A DNA stretch of 9,234 nucleotides from an uncultured Clostridia bacterium (GTDB lineage: Bacteria; Bacillota; Clostridia; Christensenellales; Aristaeellaceae): assembly GCA_934647145.1 (NCBI GenBank), contig CAKUFB010000091.1, positions 1-9,234 on the forward strand, read 5' to 3'. Made by a program: the position numbers and the translations under genes. The notes beneath the pieces are model-generated. The model saw nothing but the letters and a program-made list of their open reading frames with translations. It was not told where the DNA came from and did no database searches. Shown in pieces: positions 7,061 through 9,234 of the stretch. How positions within the stretch are numbered: the stretch's first letter is position 1; each line of letters starts with the position of its first letter.

Positions 7061-7100
7061 GGGCGGAGGGAGTCCATGCGGCGCTCTCCGCTCAGTTTTT
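7061..7100 (+). terminator. Candidate Rho-independent terminator after the hypothetical gene
   Basis: GGGCGGAG (7061-7068) can pair with CTCCGCTC (7086-7093) over 8 bp including one G-T pair. The run TTTTT follows at 7096-7100. It begins 10 nt after the stop codon, as expected for a terminator of the plus-strand gene. The loop is rather long (17 nt). The same bases contain a GGAGGGAG-ATG arrangement that could instead be a ribosome binding site for a small ORF. Confidence 0.4.
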
Positions 7101-7174
7101 ATCCAGACGACCTTATTCCGCCGCCCGAGGGCGCGAACCCTGTCGCCTTTCGAGCGCGCAGGGGAAAACGCTTG

Positions 7175-7224
7175 AAAAAATGCGCACCAAACAGCAATAC
7201 ATTCGGGGAACCGCATTTTTTTTT
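7175..7224. terminator. Candidate bidirectional A-stem-U terminator
   Basis: AAAAAATGCG (7175-7184) is exactly complementary to CGCATTTTTT (7212-7221), and the T-run continues to 7224 (nine T). The arrangement is symmetric, so it could stop transcription from both the plus-strand hypothetical gene and the minus-strand GH32 gene, which converge here. The stem is mostly A-T and the loop is 27 nt, so it is weak. The T-run lies just after the first repeat core of the second array. Confidence 0.3.
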
Positions 7225-7386
7225 CCTGATGTTTTGTTTCGCAGATCAAAGTGCTTTCCGGGAGAAAAACGGGCGACTTGAGCGAGAAAAAAACCTTTGA
7301 AAAACGACTCCCAGAACGGCGAACCATTCGGGGAACCGCATTTCTTTTAGCGTTTTCGTCAGGCGGATCAAAGTGCTTTCCGGGAG
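7200..7386. repeat. Degenerate repeat array homologous to the one at 1641-1861 (copy 2)
   Basis: CATTCGGGGAACCGCATTT occurs at 7200 and again at 7325. Each is followed 51-54 nt later by a variant core CTTTCCGGGAGA (7254 and 7376), preceded by GATCAAAGTG (7244 and 7366). The two halves are nearly identical in these motifs and are separated by a 71-nt interval. The last unit plus the hairpin after it (7325-7425) aligns along its length with 1800-1903, including CATTCGGGGAA, a GATCA-GTGCTTT block and the hairpin itself. The array fills most of the gap between the two convergent genes. Confidence 0.7.
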
Positions 7387-7389
7387 AGC

Positions 7390-7425
7390 TCGAGAGGGGC
7401 CTTTCTCAGAAAGGCCGCCTCTCGA
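7390..7425 (-). terminator. Bulged hairpin at the GH32 3' end, possible terminator
   Basis: TCGAGAGG-GGCCTTTC pairs with GAAAGGCC-G-CCTCTCGA over 16 bp, with one bulged G (7417) and a TCA loop (7406-7408). It lies 6 nt beyond the GH32 stop codon. Architecture, bulge position and loop match the hairpin at 1866-1903, while several stem base pairs differ in a compensated way. As there, no U-run follows on the minus strand. Confidence 0.45.
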
Positions 7426-7431
7426 TCGTCT

Positions 7432-9054
7432 TTACCCCCAGATGCTGCGCACGCGCCAGCGGCGGCCCTGGACGCGGAAGGCGGTGGCGGAGGAGATTTC
7501 GATGGGCACGTCGCGCATGGAGAGACCGTAGCTGGCCGAGGCCTCGCCCTGAAGGAAGAACTCGCAGGAGGCGCGGTCGGTCAGCACGCGCAGGCGAAGC
7601 GGGCCGGTCTGCCGCAGGCGCATGGAGCGGCCGCCGTAGAAGCGGGCTTCGCCGGTGTGCGGGTCATAGAGGAAGGACACGCCGCCCGCGCGCACGGTGA
7701 CCGGGTGCTGCGCGTCGATGACCAGCTCCATGTCGCCGGAGAGGTGAGGCTCGATGGAGACATTGCGTACCGGGGAGCAGGCGACCGGCTCACCCTCGCC
7801 CTCGCGCAGGGCGGCGATTTCCGGAATGGGATTGCGGCAGACGCGGCAGCCGTCCGGCGCGGAGGTCAGCGTGAGCAGGCAGGGCACGGTCATGCACGCG
7901 CCGAAGGGCATGTCGGGATAGCTCCTGTTAGCTGACCAGCTGTAGCGCCAGTCGGTCATGAAGCTGATGTGCATGCGGCCGGTCGAGTCGTCGTGGTGGT
8001 TCCAGGTCTGGCCGGCATAGGTGCAGGAGCCGCAGTCCAGGGGCAGCTTTCCGCCCTCCTGGATGAAGCGGCCGTCCTCGAACGCGCCCACGCGGTACAT
8101 GCCGTCCGCGCCGTAGAGCACCCAGCGCGGCTCGCCGCCGTTGACCGGGGTCAGGCGGAACAGGTCGGGGCACTCGTACAGATCCTCCGCGCGGGAGGTG
8201 CGCGTCCAGTGATGCAGGTCGTCGCTATGATAAAAGGTCACGCAGTTGCCCGTCTCGTCGGTCTCGTAGACCGCCGCGCCGAAGCCGCCGCCCGGATACT
8301 CGAACAGCCGCGGGTCGCGCCAGCTCTTGCAGTCCTCGGTGGGGATACAGGGATTGTCCTTAAAGAGGGTGAAGGTATAGCCGCCGTCGGCGCTCCAGGC
8401 GAAGTACTGGCCAAGAGACGGCAGCTCAGCGGGCGGATTCTGGCGGTAGTCCATGGCGCCCAGGCGGGTAAAGGCCGCGATGATCGCGCCCTTGCCATAG
8501 CCCGCCGCGCCCTCGCGGTCGATCAGGCAGCTGCCCGAGGCGATCAGGTCGGTCGAGGTGATCGCGTGAATCGCGTCCGGATGCTCCGTCCAGTGTACGC
8601 CGTCCGGACTGGTCGCGTGACCCCAGCAGATGTTCGCGCCCATGTGCTCGGTGGCGTAGGGGTTGTGCTGATAGTACAGGTGATACAGACTGCCGTCGAA
8701 GAACAGGCCGTTCGGGTCGTTCAGCCAGCCGCGGCGGGAGGAAAAGTGATACTGCGGGCGCAGTGCCTCGCGATACAGCCCGGCGTAGAGCGGATTGCTC
8801 GCGCTCATCGCCTCGCCCTCGAGGATCGCGTCCAGCAGGGACTGGGGCATGTCGTCCGAGACGAGCGTGACCTGCCGCCCGATATACCTCGTCAGGTTCA
8901 TCGGACAGTAAAAGTCGGGCGCGTCCGAAAGCAGCAGATACAGCTCGGTGAACGTCTCGCCGTCCGCCTCGAAGCGGACGTAGCGGCCGGGCGCGTCCCG
9001 GCGGATGGGGAGGTGCAGCCAGCCGGTGGCCAGGGTGATGGTGCGCTGTGACAT
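7432..9054 (-). CDS. Glycoside hydrolase family 32 beta-fructosidase
   Basis: A 540-residue enzyme of family GH32 (invertase, levanase, inulinase), which releases fructose from sucrose or fructans by a retaining mechanism. The three catalytic motifs are intact: WLNDPNG with nucleophile D113, WRDP with the transition-state stabiliser D247, and YECPDLF with acid/base E294. Other conserved elements are YYQHNP (127-132), WGHATSPDGVHW (144-155) and SGS (173-175). Residues 12-98 form an extra N-terminal region (GRYVRFEADG, then YCPMNLTRYIGRQVTLVS) like the beta modules that precede the catalytic domain in some levanases. The C-terminal part (about 430-540) is the usual beta-sandwich. No signal peptide is seen, so it probably acts in the cytoplasm on imported sucrose or short fructo-oligosaccharides. 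No transporter or fructokinase is in view. The start at 9054 has GGAG 7 nt upstream; the ATG at 9060 lies 1 nt from it. Confidence 0.93.
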   Translation of the reverse strand: MSQRTITLATGWLHLPIRRDAPGRYVRFEADGETFTELYLLLSDAPDFYCPMNLTRYIGRQVTLVSDDMPQSLLDAILEGEAMSASNPLYAGLYREALRPQYHFSSRRGWLNDPNGLFFDGSLYHLYYQHNPYATEHMGANICWGHATSPDGVHWTEHPDAIHAITSTDLIASGSCLIDREGAAGYGKGAIIAAFTRLGAMDYRQNPPAELPSLGQYFAWSADGGYTFTLFKDNPCIPTEDCKSWRDPRLFEYPGGGFGAAVYETDETGNCVTFYHSDDLHHWTRTSRAEDLYECPDLFRLTPVNGGEPRWVLYGADGMYRVGAFEDGRFIQEGGKLPLDCGSCTYAGQTWNHHDDSTGRMHISFMTDWRYSWSANRSYPDMPFGACMTVPCLLTLTSAPDGCRVCRNPIPEIAALREGEGEPVACSPVRNVSIEPHLSGDMELVIDAQHPVTVRAGGVSFLYDPHTGEARFYGGRSMRLRQTGPLRLRVLTDRASCEFFLQGEASASYGLSMRDVPIEISSATAFRVQGRRWRVRSIWG

Positions 9055-9060
9055 GTTCAT

Positions 9061-9068
9061 TCTCCTTT
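9061..9068 (-). promoter_or_regulatory. Ribosome binding site deciding the GH32 start at 9054
   Basis: AAAGGAGA on the minus strand directly precedes two ATG codons at 9060 and 9054. Its GGAG is 1 nt from the first and 7 nt from the second, so the second (giving MSQRTITLATG) should be used. Confidence 0.65.
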
Positions 9069-9089
9069 GATTGCGTAATGACCAAGTTT

Positions 9090-9118
9090 ATTATAGCATG
9101 CGTTTCCGCGCCGCGCAA
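9090..9118 (-). promoter_or_regulatory. Promoter of the GH32 gene
   Basis: On the minus strand, a perfect -10 TATAAT (9090-9095) lies 17 bp from a weak -35 TTGCGC (9113-9118, 3/6). Transcription would start near 9083, about 30 nt before the coding region. A strong -10 with a poor -35 often depends on an activator. A GCATGC palindrome (9096-9101) touches the -10, and a 7-bp inverted pair, GATTGCG (9069-9075) and CGCAATC (9114-9120), flanks the whole promoter; these are possible operator positions. Confidence 0.6.
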
Positions 9119-9129
9119 TCTGCTCGAAC

Positions 9130-9172
9130 AAAAAAGGCCGGCAGGCTGAGCCTGCACCCACTTGCTGCCGCC
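9130..9172 (-). terminator. Candidate intrinsic terminator of a minus-strand gene to the right
   Basis: Read on the minus strand, GGCGGCAG (9172-9165) pairs with CTGCCGGCC (9144-9136) across one bulge, followed at once by TTTTTT (9135-9130). An alternative hairpin, GCAGGC-TCA-GCCTGC (9155-9141), uses part of the same 3' arm, so the two folds exclude each other. It probably ends a transcript entering from beyond the right edge and insulates the GH32 promoter 12 bp further on. Confidence 0.5.
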
Positions 9173-9183
9173 GAACAGAACAC

Positions 9184-9218
9184 GAACCCAGCCGCCATAT
9201 ATCAGAGCGGCTGGGTTC
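9184..9218. repeat. Perfect 12-bp inverted repeat
   Basis: GAACCCAGCCGC (9184-9195) and GCGGCTGGGTTC (9207-9218) are exact complements around an 11-nt loop. Neither strand shows a proper T-run after it. It may belong to the same 3' end region as the terminator at 9130-9172. On the minus strand a stop codon (TGA, 9204-9202) falls in its loop, in a frame open to the window edge, which could be the end of a gene outside the window; this cannot be decided here. Confidence 0.55.
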
Positions 9219-9234
9219 TTCGAATCTGCGGGCT

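Noticed and set aside
6209..7327. 372-codon minus-strand frame across the hypothetical gene and the second repeat array
   Set aside because: It would start in the repeat array and run antisense to a gene with a perfect promoter. Phrases such as FPEC and FPEN in it are translations of the CATTCGGGGAA core.
7969..9051. 360-codon open frame on the plus strand opposite GH32
   Set aside because: Same shadow effect; the translation is A/V/R/G-rich with no recognisable motif and no ribosome binding site pattern, and GH32 is clearly on the other strand.
9136..9234. Partial minus-strand CDS entering from the right edge
   Set aside because: Short open frames reach the edge, but under 100 nt is available, it is full of hairpins, and no frame shows a recognisable C-terminus.

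Overview
The window is GC-rich DNA with Firmicutes-style signals: purine-rich Shine-Dalgarno sites 7-9 nt before starts, and TTGACA/TATAAT-type promoters. Together with the gene families seen, this suggests a high-GC member of the Clostridia, perhaps a gut one. That taxonomic guess is inference. No rRNA, tRNA, CRISPR array, transposase or phage gene was found.

Layout from left to right: (1) 3-127, a multi-hairpin element closed by inverted arms that touches the stop codon of the next gene. (2) 127-1506 (-), a MATE-family multidrug/cation antiporter. (3) 1507-1913, a non-coding stretch with an imperfect tandem array of about 53-bp repeats and a long bulged hairpin. (4) 1914-6166 (-), the sbcD-sbcC operon, encoding the Mre11/Rad50-type nuclease-ATPase. 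The two genes overlap by 13 nt and have a candidate promoter at 6211-6239. (5) 6356-7051 (+), a single-pass membrane-anchored protein of unknown function, driven by an exact-consensus promoter (TTGACA-N17-TATAAT). (6) 7052-7431, a second non-coding stretch with terminator candidates, a second copy of the repeat array and a second bulged hairpin. (7) 7432-9054 (-), a cytoplasmic GH32 beta-fructosidase with its own promoter. (8) 9130-9234, a minus-strand terminator and a perfect 12-bp hairpin that separate GH32 from whatever lies to the right.

The protein-coding genes are independent housekeeping or accessory functions (efflux, DNA end processing, fructan/sucrose hydrolysis) and do not form one pathway. 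Only sbcD and sbcC clearly work together. I see no new gene-level system. The most interesting content is between the genes: two homologous composite elements (about 1590-1903 and 7140-7425), each made of a bulged hairpin next to a minus-strand stop codon followed by degenerate ~53-bp repeats, plus the unrelated four-hairpin element at the left edge.
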